Assembly (NCBI GenBank): GCA_017531505.1
Contig: JAFXKX010000009.1
Location: forward strand, 80,154 to 144,153
DNA from: Clostridia bacterium
Lineage (GTDB): Bacteria; Bacillota; Clostridia; Christensenellales; Christensenellaceae
Length of the DNA: 64,000 bases
Reading direction: 5' to 3'
Part shown: piece after piece, positions 28,273 through 36,648 of the stretch
How the letters are laid out: every line of letters begins with the position of its first letter
How positions within the stretch are numbered: position 1 is the stretch's first letter
Notes under the pieces: generated by a model
Databases searched by the model: none
Told to the model about the DNA's origin: nothing
What the model saw: the letters and a program-made list of their open reading frames with translations, nothing else
Translations under genes and position numbers: made by a program

Positions 28273-28663
28273 CCTTCGTCTCCTCCTCTTTTTTGCACAA
28301 CGCCTTGCGCAGCAGTTTCATCAGTTCCGGCAACTGCTCCAACAGTTTGTCTGTCACAGTGCGGTTATTTACTGTCATCAACCGCAAATCATCATTGCCG
28401 GATACCATAAATGCCACCGGTGCAATGCTGACCCCTACGCTGCTTCCCCCTGCAAATGGATATTCCGTTGTTTGTTTGTCCTGCTGCCGATACTTGTCAG
28501 AAAACTCGCTACCGCCGCTTGCAAACCCAAAGCTCAGTTTTGAGATGGGTACGATGGTCTGTCCTTCAGGCGTAACAAAAGGTTTCCCCACAATAGTGTT
28601 CACATCTGCCATGTTCTGCAGTTCAGACATAGTGATATTCAGGATGTTCTCAATCGGATGCAT
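28223..28663 (-). CDS. ytfJ: GerW/YtfJ-family sporulation protein
   Basis: This 146-residue protein matches the GerW/YtfJ family: MHPIENILNITMSEL at the start, then TVVGKP-like NTIVGKPFVTPEGQTIVPISKLSFGF, a glycine-rich FAGGSSVGVSI and VAFMV. In Bacillus, GerW is needed for spore germination with certain nutrients. The C-terminus is an extra lysine/glutamate-rich tail (KKEEETKGERKEK) that overlaps the start of dacF. It overlaps the DUF2953 gene by 14 bases upstream, so the three are tightly linked. Confidence 0.9.
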   Translation of the reverse strand: MHPIENILNITMSELQNMADVNTIVGKPFVTPEGQTIVPISKLSFGFASGGSEFSDKYRQQDKQTTEYPFAGGSSVGVSIAPVAFMVSGNDDLRLMTVNNRTVTDKLLEQLPELMKLLRKALCKKEEETKGERKEKMAAQSDGMQC

Positions 28664-29183
28664 ATTCTCTCCTCTTTTCTTTTAGAATGATACTTATAAT
28701 CTTTGTCATTCGCACCCGAAATATACCATGAATTTCTGTCCGGATACCGACCGTGTCATAATCGGGGCACAATCGGATATCACTGTTATGTACTGCATAC
28801 TTCCGTATAAACAGATCGATCGCCTGTTGTCCCACACCGCAAAGCAGTGCCGTCTGCGCCGCATCTCCGGTCCCCAGATACAGCCGCGCTTCCAGCCGCA
28901 ATACACAATCCGATAATTGCCTCCATAATCCCCGGCGTCGATTGCGATTGTATCTGCCCGGGAAAAGCCACGTCAGCTTTCCTCTTTCAATTCTTATGAC
29001 ACGCGGCAAAAACCCATGACTGAAAAATACACAATATAAAAACCGATATACCGGGATACCCCAAAACCGTATGACCAAACCGATCGCCTCATGCCGATAC
29101 AGCGTATGTACCTCTGCCCGTACATAGCTCATCAATATCGCCGTAAAAAAAAGAAGTACCAATCCCAATAAAAAAATACCCAT
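28650..29183 (-). CDS. DUF2953-family membrane protein
   Basis: This 177-residue protein has an N-terminal transmembrane helix (about 2-20) and a basic soluble part with the family-like ending VRTEIHGIFRVR-type stretch (IRTEIHGIFRVRMTKI). Family members (YtfI in Bacillus) sit next to ytfJ, as here, and their role is unknown. The ATG at 29183 has AGAGG five bases upstream, while the GTG two codons earlier does not. It ends inside the gerW start region with a 14-base overlap. Confidence 0.8.
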   Translation of the reverse strand: MGIFLLGLVLLFFTAILMSYVRAEVHTLYRHEAIGLVIRFWGIPVYRFLYCVFFSHGFLPRVIRIERGKLTWLFPGRYNRNRRRGLWRQLSDCVLRLEARLYLGTGDAAQTALLCGVGQQAIDLFIRKYAVHNSDIRLCPDYDTVGIRTEIHGIFRVRMTKIISIILKEKRREYASD

Positions 29184-29231
29184 AATCACCTCTTCACTGT
29201 GCTATGGGTATTTTTTCCTATGTTATAAAAT

Positions 29232-29798
29232 TTATGCCTGTTCTTCTTCCGACCATGTATCCTGCTCTCCAAACAGCGGCAGTTCCTCACCCTCACCGGG
29301 TAGTGCCGGCAGTTCTTCGATCGAAGCGACATCAAAATAGCGCAGAAATGCTTGCGTAGTGGCATACAATTTCGGCCGTCCCAGTGCATCTTTTCTGCCC
29401 GCCACATAGATCAGGTCTTTTTCCAGCAATGCATTGATCGTATAGCTGCTGTTGACACCACGGATCTTTTCCACCTCATCTTTGGTAACAGGCTGCCGGT
29501 AAGCAATGATAGACAACGTCTCCATTGTAGCCCGCGACAATTCCGCTTCATTCTTTTCACCCAGCATTTCCACAATCAAGTCTGCGTATTCGGGACGTGT
29601 ACACAACTGTACGCTATCCTCAAACCGGCGGATCATCAGCCCTGCGGTTTGTTCCCGTGCCTTCATTTCCTCTTCCAGCAGCTGCTGCAGTACATACTTA
29701 TCCATATCCAACGCCATTGCCAGATCTTTGATAGCGACTGCTTCACCGGCCGTAAACAAAATATTTTCGATGATCCCTATGATTTTCACTTTATCCAT
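29232..29798 (-). CDS. scpB: Segregation and condensation protein B
   Basis: ScpB is the kite subunit of the SMC-ScpAB condensin that organises the chromosome. The 188-residue protein has two winged-helix domains; the ETLSIIAYRQPVTKDEVEKIRG signature is clear. The ATG at 29798 overlaps the scpA stop by eight bases, so translation is coupled. A short acidic tail (DTWSEEEQA) closes it. The DUF2953 gene follows 48 bases later. Confidence 0.94.
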   Translation of the reverse strand: MDKVKIIGIIENILFTAGEAVAIKDLAMALDMDKYVLQQLLEEEMKAREQTAGLMIRRFEDSVQLCTRPEYADLIVEMLGEKNEAELSRATMETLSIIAYRQPVTKDEVEKIRGVNSSYTINALLEKDLIYVAGRKDALGRPKLYATTQAFLRYFDVASIEELPALPGEGEELPLFGEQDTWSEEEQA

Positions 29799-30537
29799 TG
29801 GTATTTTCCGATTCCTTCTGTTTGCGATATATTCCAATATTTCCAAACATATCTTTCTGTTTTACCGTGATTTTTCCCTGCCCGATCAATTCCAGCAGTG
29901 CATAAAATGTTACTGCCACTTCCATTCTGGTAGGTGACGGCGAAAACAGATCAAAGAAGTTTAATTCCTTCCCACTGTTGACACGCATCAGAATCAGGTT
30001 CATTTTTGCGTGCATACTGACATAATCGGGGTTGACCACAACTTCGGGTCGATCCTGCTCCTGCTTGTCTACCTTTTCCATCAGCAGCCGATATGCCTCT
30101 GTCAGCGCCTGCACACTGGCATTGAGGATCACAGGTGCCCGCGTATCTATCAGTTCTTCGGGCAATTTGTAAAAGAACGTTCTTCCCTGTTCTTCCATTT
30201 GCCGCATTTGCTCTGCCGCTTCTTTATATTTTTTGTATTCATCCAGGCGCTGTATCAGTTTATCTTCTTCGGATAACCCGTCTTCTTCCTCCACCTTCGC
30301 TTTGGGCAGCAGTGCACGGGACTTGATATACAATAAAGTGGCAGCCATCTCCAAAAATTCGCTGGCACTATCCAGATCTGTCAGATCGCTTTGACGCACA
30401 TAGGATAAATACTGCTCTGTGATCTCAGATACAAAAATATCTTTGATCTCTATCTTTGCCCTACTGATCAAATGCAGCAGCAGGTCCAGCGGACCATCAA
30501 AGTTGGATAATTTCAATTGATATTTTTCTGTTCCCAT
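29791..30537 (-). CDS. scpA: Segregation and condensation protein A
   Basis: ScpA is the kleisin that bridges the SMC heads. The 248-residue protein has the N-terminal YQLKLSNFDGPLDLLLHLI signature, a charged central linker and a C-terminal winged helix (FFDLFSPSPTRMEVAVTFYALLELIGQGKI). It overlaps scpB at its 3' end and its ATG overlaps the end of the M50 protease gene, so the three genes form a coupled unit, an order conserved in Bacillota. Confidence 0.95.
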   Translation of the reverse strand: MGTEKYQLKLSNFDGPLDLLLHLISRAKIEIKDIFVSEITEQYLSYVRQSDLTDLDSASEFLEMAATLLYIKSRALLPKAKVEEEDGLSEEDKLIQRLDEYKKYKEAAEQMRQMEEQGRTFFYKLPEELIDTRAPVILNASVQALTEAYRLLMEKVDKQEQDRPEVVVNPDYVSMHAKMNLILMRVNSGKELNFFDLFSPSPTRMEVAVTFYALLELIGQGKITVKQKDMFGNIGIYRKQKESENTNG

Positions 30538-31199
30538 CAGATAAACAACCCATAAAAACCGCGGAACAAATCATACAGACCTGTTGCCGCCCAGCCCAGT
30601 ACCACATCCAGCGCGCCGCTGAATACCAGCAAAATCAACAGAAAATACCCGTATTTCTGCAAAAAGTCTACTACTGCATAGTTTTTTCTGACAAACAAAC
30701 TGGTCACCACATGGAATCCGTCCAAGGGAGGCACCGGCAAAACATTGAACAATGCAAAATTGAGATTCATGCTGATCAGATACATCACAGTCAGTGCAAT
30801 CCACTGATTTGGCATCGGTACCAGCATAGCCACACCGGTAAATACAAAAGCCAGCAGCAAATTCATTACCGGACCAGCCAAAGAGATCAGAATATCATCT
30901 CTGCGATAATGTTTCAGATTTCTGGAGTTGACCACTACCGGTTTTGCCCATCCAAAACCAAACAGCAAAAACACCACCGCTCCCATCCAATCCATATGCC
31001 GAAAAGGATCGATAGACATTCTGCCCATATTTTTTGCAGTCGGGTCGCCCAATTTATACGCCACAAAGGCATGTGCCCACTCATGAAACGAAATAGCCAC
31101 ACACATCGCCAAAAAAGAAATCAATATATATAACAATGCCTGCATCGGATTCTGACTGAACATCAGCATCACTGTAGAAATTCCCATAGTTTGTTTCAT
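30537..31199 (-). CDS. Site-2 protease family (M50) membrane metalloprotease
   Basis: This 220-residue polytopic protein has the zinc motif HEWAH at about 38-42 and a second ligand region NVLPVPPLDGFHV, both expected of the rhomboid-unrelated S2P family. About five hydrophobic segments are visible. It has no PDZ domain, so it belongs to the short YwhC/FdhX-like group. The start at 31199 sits against AAAGG; a second ATG at 31187 is 12 bases from it, so the N-terminus is uncertain by four residues. It precedes scpA directly, a conserved pairing of unknown meaning. Confidence 0.9.
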   Translation of the reverse strand: MKQTMGISTVMLMFSQNPMQALLYILISFLAMCVAISFHEWAHAFVAYKLGDPTAKNMGRMSIDPFRHMDWMGAVVFLLFGFGWAKPVVVNSRNLKHYRRDDILISLAGPVMNLLLAFVFTGVAMLVPMPNQWIALTVMYLISMNLNFALFNVLPVPPLDGFHVVTSLFVRKNYAVVDFLQKYGYFLLILLVFSGALDVVLGWAATGLYDLFRGFYGLFI

Positions 31200-31285
31200 C
31201 CTTTCATAAAATTCTCACACTTCCGGGACAGTATTATCAGTATAATACACCGATCGTGTTCTGCATATAAACTTTTTATGAAATC

Positions 31286-32722
31286 TTACCGTTTGACGAG
31301 CCCCGGATTGGGCAGCAGTGGAGAAACCAGACTCAGATTACTCCCCTCAAACTTCAGGATTGCTTCTCCTTCCACCAGAAACTGCACCCTGCTGATCGCA
31401 TCGGAAGTACACAACGTATTGACGATCGAATAGATCACCATCACTTGACCCTGTGTATCCAGACGCTCCATACTTTTTGAAAAATCCTCTGTAAAATCGA
31501 GGATCGCGCAATCCCCGCTGATCTTCAGAGAAAGCAGATCTTCGTTGGTCAGACCACCCGGAAATACAGATACCACCGTATCCGGATCTTCTTCCTGCGT
31601 ACCTTTGCCGATCAGCATAATGTACGAACGCAGTTCCAGCGCCTCATCGGAATGTACCAGTCTCTGCACTTCCTGAACACTGTTCATATCTTCACTGGGC
31701 AAATAAATGCTGATTTCGTCACCCAGATATCGCTGCGCCGCCTGCACATCCATCAGCACCAGTGAATCATTCCAGTAACAGTACAGATACTGCAGTTCCG
31801 GCAGTACACTTTGCAGTGTATAGAAAACGCATGCCATCCGGACGTCCATATCTTTTATCATACTGCAGGAAAACAATTTTTCCGCATGGCGTATTGTCAG
31901 CACACCGTTTTCATAACTCAGGTAATTATTCAATTCCTCTACCGTATAGAAAGAGAGCATCTGCGTAAACACCGTTTCCCTTAACGGTGCCTGATACCCC
32001 TGCCGATAACGTGGACCTTTGGATAATTCCCAAAGTACCTGCCGAATCATTTCCAGCGGTTCTTTTACATTGACATTCACGCTGAAAATTTCCGGCAATA
32101 TCAGTTCTTCTCTGTAATGAGGAAAATACATCGCCCCATTCACCATGTAATGCTGACTTTCTTCCAGAGACATGATCGTATCATATTGCTGTTGATACGC
32201 GTCTTCCAGTATTCCTTCCTGTTTGCCGTAAAGTCCGGTCGGCAAACCTGCAAGCGTAATGATCCGGCCGTTGAGTTTTACCTCTACGTATTCCACATCA
32301 CAGTTATCGATCAATGCATTGGCAGTTAAGGATGCCAGATAGTACTGTTGTTTTTCCGTCAGGTAAGATCCTGCTTCCAGTTGTACATAAGCCACCGAAT
32401 CGCTGATCGTCACCGATTTTACTTCGATTTTTGAACCGATATGCCCCAGTCCGATCTCAGACGGCGACGCAAGCAGCGCCTCCAGTATCTCTTCCGGGCT
32501 GTTGGTCCAGTCTACAATATACAATGTATCGGTATAGCCGGTAATCTGTCCGGTAGATTCGCTGATCCGGTACAAAGATGCATAATATTCCAGATACCCT
32601 TTATACTCCGGTTGTTGGGGAGTCAACGGTGTTTCCATCGTGCCCGACTCTTTGAGAATTGAGCAGCTGCTCAGCCCTATGACACAAGCCAAAAGCAGCG
32701 CCAGTATTCTGTACTTTCTCAT
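31286..32722 (-). CDS. Lipoprotein with two GerMN domains
   Basis: This 478-residue exported protein starts with a signal peptide and a lipobox (LSSC; lipidated Cys at about 20). Two GerMN-type modules can be read: one around residues 65-160 and one around 345-465, with a sequence between them of no clear family. GerMN domains occur in spore-germination proteins (GerM) and in actinobacterial LpqB. The gene lies 12 bases after a second GerMN lipoprotein and, through it, behind a two-component system. This layout resembles mtrA-mtrB-lpqB. Confidence 0.82.
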   Translation of the reverse strand: MRKYRILALLLACVIGLSSCSILKESGTMETPLTPQQPEYKGYLEYYASLYRISESTGQITGYTDTLYIVDWTNSPEEILEALLASPSEIGLGHIGSKIEVKSVTISDSVAYVQLEAGSYLTEKQQYYLASLTANALIDNCDVEYVEVKLNGRIITLAGLPTGLYGKQEGILEDAYQQQYDTIMSLEESQHYMVNGAMYFPHYREELILPEIFSVNVNVKEPLEMIRQVLWELSKGPRYRQGYQAPLRETVFTQMLSFYTVEELNNYLSYENGVLTIRHAEKLFSCSMIKDMDVRMACVFYTLQSVLPELQYLYCYWNDSLVLMDVQAAQRYLGDEISIYLPSEDMNSVQEVQRLVHSDEALELRSYIMLIGKGTQEEDPDTVVSVFPGGLTNEDLLSLKISGDCAILDFTEDFSKSMERLDTQGQVMVIYSIVNTLCTSDAISRVQFLVEGEAILKFEGSNLSLVSPLLPNPGLVKR

Positions 32723-32734
32723 ATCGTCTCCCTA

Positions 32735-33691
32735 TTAAAACAGACTTTTCAGCATAGAATAATGGATCTTCCAAACACCGTTTTCACGGATCAGTTTGAC
32801 AGGTATATCTTCATACTGTTTTCTGCCGGTCGCGCCTATGCTTACCGTGTAATCCATCATCAGCAATGCCGTATTTGTCTCTGTAGGCTCTACAAATTCT
32901 GTGACCCGATAATCTTCTAACGTGAGATCCAATGACTTCATCCATACCGAGAAGTTATTTTCCGAAGGGCGCACTTCGCCATCTGCATCGTTGTATGCTA
33001 CATACCAATATACACCCGTATAATCCGCAACCATTATCTGAGAGAAAATATCCTGCAATGTATTTTGTGCCGACAAAACATATTTACCCTCACGGCCAAG
33101 GGGCTCCAATACACCGCTGCCGTTCATACCGACTTCATACAGAGATAAACGTCTGCCGGTACGGCTGTTCTCTTCCTCGACCAATATCTGTACCTTCTTG
33201 CATGCAGAAGCTTCTACAAGGCTGTTAACGATAGAATATACCGCCAGTTTCTTTACATGATCCAGATTTTCGACACTGATGTCTGTATCCGCAATGAAAC
33301 TCCAATCCAAAAATTCTTCGCTCAATATTACGGATATAAACTCTTCCGTTTCCTCGATCTTGATCACTTTTGTTTTGGGATTTACCAGACTTTTGAAGGT
33401 GGCGCCGCTGCTTTGGGGGCCGGCGATCAGATAATCCAGCACGCTGTTTTCGACCCGGCTGCTGACAGGCACTTCTACGGTGACCTCTTCACTCAGCAGC
33501 ATCGTATAATCTTCGTTTGCAAAATATAACTTTACCGTTTTGACGCCCGTATTGGAAGAACCGACCGTGGGATCCAGTTGTATTTCGCTGAATACAGGAC
33601 CCGAAACAGTCTCTTCATTGCGGGAGCAAGCTGTACTGCCGCATATAATACATAACAGTGCCAAAACGATGGCGATCCATTTACTTTTCAT
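32735..33691 (-). CDS. GerMN-domain lipoprotein
   Basis: This 318-residue lipoprotein has a signal peptide with lipobox GSTAC and one GerMN domain (about 50-180: VKLYFANEDYTMLLSEEVTVEVP onward). The C-terminal part (about 210-318) ends in an NTF2-like VWKIHYSMLKSLF strand and is otherwise unassigned. The ATG at 33691 has AAGGAG ten bases upstream and overlaps the histidine kinase gene by 11 bases, so its production is coupled to the kinase. The likely site of action is the outer face of the membrane. Confidence 0.82.
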   Translation of the reverse strand: MKSKWIAIVLALLCIICGSTACSRNEETVSGPVFSEIQLDPTVGSSNTGVKTVKLYFANEDYTMLLSEEVTVEVPVSSRVENSVLDYLIAGPQSSGATFKSLVNPKTKVIKIEETEEFISVILSEEFLDWSFIADTDISVENLDHVKKLAVYSIVNSLVEASACKKVQILVEEENSRTGRRLSLYEVGMNGSGVLEPLGREGKYVLSAQNTLQDIFSQIMVADYTGVYWYVAYNDADGEVRPSENNFSVWMKSLDLTLEDYRVTEFVEPTETNTALLMMDYTVSIGATGRKQYEDIPVKLIRENGVWKIHYSMLKSLF

Positions 33692-35144
33692 ATTTGCTGC
33701 GCTCCTTATCCGCATTTACAGGAATACTGAGGATAAACGTGGAGCCCTTCCCTTCTTCGCTTTCTACCGCTATATGTCCGTTATGCAGCAGGGCAACCGT
33801 CTGGACGATATGCAGACCCAATCCTGTACCACCTGTTTCTCGGGTACGGGATTTGGAAACACGGTAAAATCTCTCGAAGATTTTTTCCTGCTCCTTTTTG
33901 GCAATGCCTTCACCGGTATCTTTGACACGAACCACCGCCATGCTGCCCTCCCGCAAAATGGTGATGTCTACTCTGCCGCCTTCACCGGTATATTTGATCG
34001 CATTCTCCACCAGATTGGAGATAGCATGCCGCAAATGCACACCCAAGCAATCGATGGTCCCTTCAAATTGGATATGCTGATAAACAGAGATCCACTTTTG
34101 CTCTGCGATCGGCTGCAGTTTTTTGACCACGCCGTCCACCATAGATGCCAGCGAAGCCTTTTCCATATACATACGGCTTTCGTCAATATTCTGCAGCCGG
34201 GTCATCAGCAGCAAGTCATTGATCATCGCCGTCATGCGATCGATCTCCTGATCAATATCACCCAAAAACTCTTTATAGACATTCTCGTCCATACCATCCT
34301 CATAGAGAATGGACTCGGTCAGAATCTTCATAGAGGTCAGAGGCGTCTTCAATTCATGCGATGCATTGGCAATAAACTCGCTGCGCGAACGGTCTACGTC
34401 TTCCAATCGCTGTGCCATGACATTAAATGCCTCAGCCAAGGTAGCCAGTTCATCTCTGCCTTCTACTTTCATACGTCTGCTGAAGTCACCCTGTGCAATG
34501 GCTTCTGTGCCGGCCTTAAGAGACCCCAATGCTTTCAACAGATAGTCGATGAGCAGCGAAAGCAATACCAGCAGCACCAACATGACCAAAAAATAGATCA
34601 CATAATAACTCCACTGAATATCATGCACCATTTGCATAATATCCTGCACGCTTTGTACCAGCACTACCGCACCCAGCGCCTCAGTATCCTGCGAAATCGC
34701 CGATACACAGTTGAGGCACCAAATATCTTCTTCTCCGGTATTCACTTTATGAAAACCGTAAGCAAAATCTTTGCCCTGCGTCAATACTTCCTGCACTTCG
34801 CTGTGGGTCAGACGCATACCGTTGAGCAGGGAAAAACTATCGACCTGCACAATTCCGGCCTTATCCACCATCAGGATGCGTCCGTTCATATCCATGCCGG
34901 CTTCTACCGCTGCTTTATACAACGCCTCTCCATTGTTTTTGGAAAAATCATAAGCGACTGCCAGTGAAAAGTCGTTTGCCTGCTGAGCGAAATCCGAGAT
35001 TCGCATATTCAGCATATTATTTTCCAAAATCCGCGATGTCCCAAAGGTCGCCAATGCGAACGCTGCGATCAGAATGATAATGAAAATAAAGAACCTCCAA
35101 CGAATGGAGGTTGCTTTTTTATTTATCGGAAAAATAGTATCCAA
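33681..35144 (-). CDS. Membrane sensor histidine kinase (WalK/MtrB-like)
   Basis: This 487-residue kinase has a TM helix at about 17-36, an extracytoplasmic sensor region (37-178) with a Cys143-x2-Cys146 pair, a second TM (about 180-200), a HAMP domain, HisKA with phospho-acceptor His263 in ASHELKTPLTS, and HATPase with N box NLVENAIKY and G boxes GEGIAKKEQ and GGTGLGLHI. It probably starts at TTG 35144, 25 bases inside the response-regulator gene; the ribosome site abuts it, so coupling to the upstream gene is likely. The overlapping lipoprotein gene downstream suggests a cell-envelope signal. Confidence 0.92.
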   Translation of the reverse strand: MDTIFPINKKATSIRWRFFIFIIILIAAFALATFGTSRILENNMLNMRISDFAQQANDFSLAVAYDFSKNNGEALYKAAVEAGMDMNGRILMVDKAGIVQVDSFSLLNGMRLTHSEVQEVLTQGKDFAYGFHKVNTGEEDIWCLNCVSAISQDTEALGAVVLVQSVQDIMQMVHDIQWSYYVIYFLVMLVLLVLLSLLIDYLLKALGSLKAGTEAIAQGDFSRRMKVEGRDELATLAEAFNVMAQRLEDVDRSRSEFIANASHELKTPLTSMKILTESILYEDGMDENVYKEFLGDIDQEIDRMTAMINDLLLMTRLQNIDESRMYMEKASLASMVDGVVKKLQPIAEQKWISVYQHIQFEGTIDCLGVHLRHAISNLVENAIKYTGEGGRVDITILREGSMAVVRVKDTGEGIAKKEQEKIFERFYRVSKSRTRETGGTGLGLHIVQTVALLHNGHIAVESEEGKGSTFILSIPVNADKERSKYEK

Positions 35145-35808
35145 CTCCCCATTTTGTCAAAATATACACTGGCTCTGCGGGGTTCTTTTCAATTTTTTCT
35201 CTCAAACGGCGGATATGCACATCTACGGTCCGCAGATCACCCTTTTGTCGCCAGATGAGTTCAAGCAAGCTTTCCCGATCATAGACATGCCCACGATTCA
35301 TCGCAAAGAGATGCAGCAATTCAAATTCTTTTGCGGTTAGATTCACTTCTCTGTCTCCGATACTGACATTACGATTGATCAGATCCAGTGTGATATCCTT
35401 TACCTCTATCTTGCTTGTATCTTTCTTGTTGTTTTCTGCGTTTTCCGCACGGCGAAGGATGTTTTTGATGCGCGCCTTCAACTCCAACATATTAAAGGGT
35501 TTTGTCAGATAGTCGTCTGCACCGTACTCCAGGCCCATGATCTTATCCATATCATCGCCTTTGGCCGTCAGCATGATGATCGGTACATCCGAAGTACTGC
35601 GGATACGCTGGCATACTTCCATTCCACCCAAACGGGGCAACATCAGATCCAGCAATACCAAATCATATTCTCCCATTTCAAATGTATCTACCGCCGCCTG
35701 TCCGTCATAGGCCACGTCGGTGATATAGCCTTCCTGTTTTTCCAGGCTGAAGCGTAGACCTTTTACTACACTCGGCTCATCATCTACGATCAAAATTCTC
35801 TTTGCCAT
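35119..35808 (-). CDS. OmpR/PhoB-family response regulator
   Basis: This 229-residue regulator has a receiver domain (Asp9, Asp10, phospho-acceptor Asp54, Lys103 in LTKPFNMLEL) and a C-terminal winged helix (RTVDVHIRRLREKIEKNP, WGVGYYF) of the OmpR class. It begins the two-component operon and overlaps the kinase gene by 26 bases. It looks closest to the WalR/MtrA group, which controls cell-wall and division genes. The upstream aldo/keto reductase gene ends 24 bases before it, so a shared transcript is possible. Confidence 0.94.
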   Translation of the reverse strand: MAKRILIVDDEPSVVKGLRFSLEKQEGYITDVAYDGQAAVDTFEMGEYDLVLLDLMLPRLGGMEVCQRIRSTSDVPIIMLTAKGDDMDKIMGLEYGADDYLTKPFNMLELKARIKNILRRAENAENNKKDTSKIEVKDITLDLINRNVSIGDREVNLTAKEFELLHLFAMNRGHVYDRESLLELIWRQKGDLRTVDVHIRRLREKIEKNPAEPVYILTKWGVGYYFSDK

Positions 35809-35832
35809 ACTGTAATCCTGTCCATTCTGTCG

Positions 35833-36645
35833 TTATTTGTTCCAAGGATAATCATCAGGGTCGTCTGCCGTACGCATACCGCACTCCAGGCTGCGCATAA
35901 AATCCATATCCTGCTCTGACAGTTCAAAATCAAACAAATCGATGTTTTCCTGCATACGGGCCTTTTTGGTAGACTTCGGCACGATACTCAGGCCCTCCTG
36001 CAGCAGATACCGCAGGCATATTTGTGCAGTGGTCTTCCCGTACTTCTCTCCGACTTTTGCAATATCCGGATTCTGCAGCATATTACCGGTGCGCATCAAC
36101 GGTCTCCATGCCTGTACCACGATCCCCTGCTCACGGCAGAAATCAATGGTTTCCCGATCCATAAAGTATGTATGTGCCTCGATCTGATTGATCATCGGCT
36201 TGATCATTGCCTCTTTCAGAAGTTTTTCCAAATGGTGCTTCTTGAAATTCGATACCCCGATGGCCTTGACGCGGCCTGCACGGTACAACGACTCCAGCGC
36301 CTTCCAGCGATTGAGAAATTCGTCACACGGCCAATGCAGCATATACACATCTACGCGCCCCAACTGCTGTTCGCTCTGTTCAAACTCCTCCAATACACCT
36401 TTATAACCTTTTGCATCGTTCCAGACCTTACTGGTGATCAGTACCTGATCCCGTACGCCCAGTACTTCAAAAGCGTCTTTCAATTCCGCCTCATTCTTAT
36501 AGTATGAAGCAGAGTCAAACATACGATACCCGCAATCATACGCATCACGGATAACGCGCTCCACGCTGTCATTATCATGAATGCGATACGTCCCAAAAAC
36601 CACTTGGGGGACCTGTAATCCGTTATGTAATGTGCTGTACTGCAT
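35833..36645 (-). CDS. Aldo/keto reductase
   Basis: This 270-residue NADPH-dependent reductase of the AKR fold keeps the catalytic tetrad in context: Asp in FDSASYYKNE with the active Tyr48, Lys in ITSKVW and His in YMLHWP. The NADPH-binding KSTKKARMQEN block is near the end. It looks like the AKR5/YtbE group that reduces alpha-keto aldehydes and dicarbonyls. The substrate is not assignable. It lies three bases after the acidic membrane-protein gene, probably in the same transcript. Confidence 0.9.
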   Translation of the reverse strand: MQYSTLHNGLQVPQVVFGTYRIHDNDSVERVIRDAYDCGYRMFDSASYYKNEAELKDAFEVLGVRDQVLITSKVWNDAKGYKGVLEEFEQSEQQLGRVDVYMLHWPCDEFLNRWKALESLYRAGRVKAIGVSNFKKHHLEKLLKEAMIKPMINQIEAHTYFMDRETIDFCREQGIVVQAWRPLMRTGNMLQNPDIAKVGEKYGKTTAQICLRYLLQEGLSIVPKSTKKARMQENIDLFDFELSEQDMDFMRSLECGMRTADDPDDYPWNK

Positions 36646-36648
36646 GAC

